This document shows, piece after piece, positions 12,402 to 12,491 of a stretch of 12,491 bases of DNA. Source of the stretch: Puniceicoccales bacterium. Its GTDB lineage: Bacteria; Verrucomicrobiota; Verrucomicrobiia; Opitutales; LL51. The stretch is from assembly GCA_031259665.1 (NCBI GenBank), contig JAIRLD010000014.1, positions 1-12,491 of the forward strand, read 5' to 3'. The stretch's first letter is position 1. Each line of letters begins with the position of its first letter. Below the pieces are notes generated by a model, which did not search any database, was not told the DNA's origin, and saw nothing but the letters and a program-made list of their open reading frames with translations. A program made the translations under genes and the position numbers.

Positions 12402-12491
12402 TTGTCCCAGAGAGCTCCGCCCTCTGGACTCCCGCAAGGAGTCACAGACTCCTTGACCTCCTTCTAGCGGCCGAGCCCGGCGCAGCATGCG
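12402..12491. repeat. GC-rich intergenic tail with nested inverted repeats, possible dispersed palindromic repeat
   Basis: No gene is supported here. By my count about 59 of 90 bases are G or C, far above the kinase gene before it. It contains CCAGAG (12407-12412) with CTCTGG (12422-12427), GACTCC (12427-12432) with GGAGTC (12438-12443), and the perfect 9-base stem CAAGGAGTC (12435-12443) with GACTCCTTG (12447-12455) around an ACA loop. The last two stems share GGAGTC and exclude each other. No T run follows, so an ordinary intrinsic terminator is unlikely. The look is that of a REP-like intergenic repeat, but a second copy cannot be seen in this window, which cuts it at the right edge. Confidence 0.45.

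Noticed and set aside
12264..12488. Minus-strand open frame across the kinase end and the GC-rich tail
   Set aside because: It is antisense to the conserved kinase ATPase domain and its other half is inverted-repeat sequence; the product resembles nothing known.
1..12491. Mobile element, phage, CRISPR or novel defence system
   Set aside because: No transposase, integrase, direct-repeat array or accessory gene is present; the window is core translation machinery plus one ordinary kinase.

Overview
This window is a long ribosomal-protein gene array covering most of the S10, spc and alpha operons. All genes are on the + strand, followed by one sensor histidine kinase and a short GC-rich palindromic tail. 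The order is 'rpsS-rplV-rpsC-rplP-rpmC-rpsQ-rplN-rplX-rplE-rpsN-rpsH-rplF-rplR-rpsE-rplO-secY-map-rpsM-rpsK-rpsD-rpoA-rplQ, then the kinase. The sequence is clearly bacterial. The missing rpmD, infA and rpmJ, the zinc-free long S14, the acidic N-terminal extension on S11 and the extended SecY fit a Verrucomicrobiota/PVC-type genome, possibly the Opitutae side. This placement is inferred from protein character and gene order, not from any search, and is only moderately sure.

Layout: bases 1-1739 hold the end of the S10 operon (S19 tail to L29). Bases 1753-7370 hold S17 and the spc block through SecY. Bases 7377-8144 hold type I methionine aminopeptidase. Bases 8188-11189 hold the alpha block (S13, S11, S4, RNA polymerase alpha, L17). 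Bases 11247-12401 hold a soluble PAS-HisKA-HATPase kinase. Bases 12402-12491 hold no gene but carry nested inverted repeats at about two-thirds G+C. No RNA genes, CRISPR arrays or insertion sequences are visible.

Genes are packed with gaps mostly of 1-21 bases and one ATGA overlap (rplN/rplX). Only two internal gaps exceed 25 bases: rplX-rplE (55 bases) and map-rpsM (43 bases). These are the positions where, in Escherichia coli, S8 and S4 act as translational repressors. The first gap can fold into a hairpin that covers the rplE ribosome binding site. About half of the internal genes lack a recognisable Shine-Dalgarno sequence, which suggests translational coupling.

The gene products work together: ribosomal proteins of both subunits, the membrane channel that receives nascent chains (SecY), the enzyme that trims their initiator methionine (Map) and the polymerase subunit RpoA. 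I see no undescribed multi-gene system here. The points most worth a second look are the altered motif in L15, the extra C-terminal membrane helix in SecY, the terminator-like hairpin directly before the kinase, and the palindromic tail.
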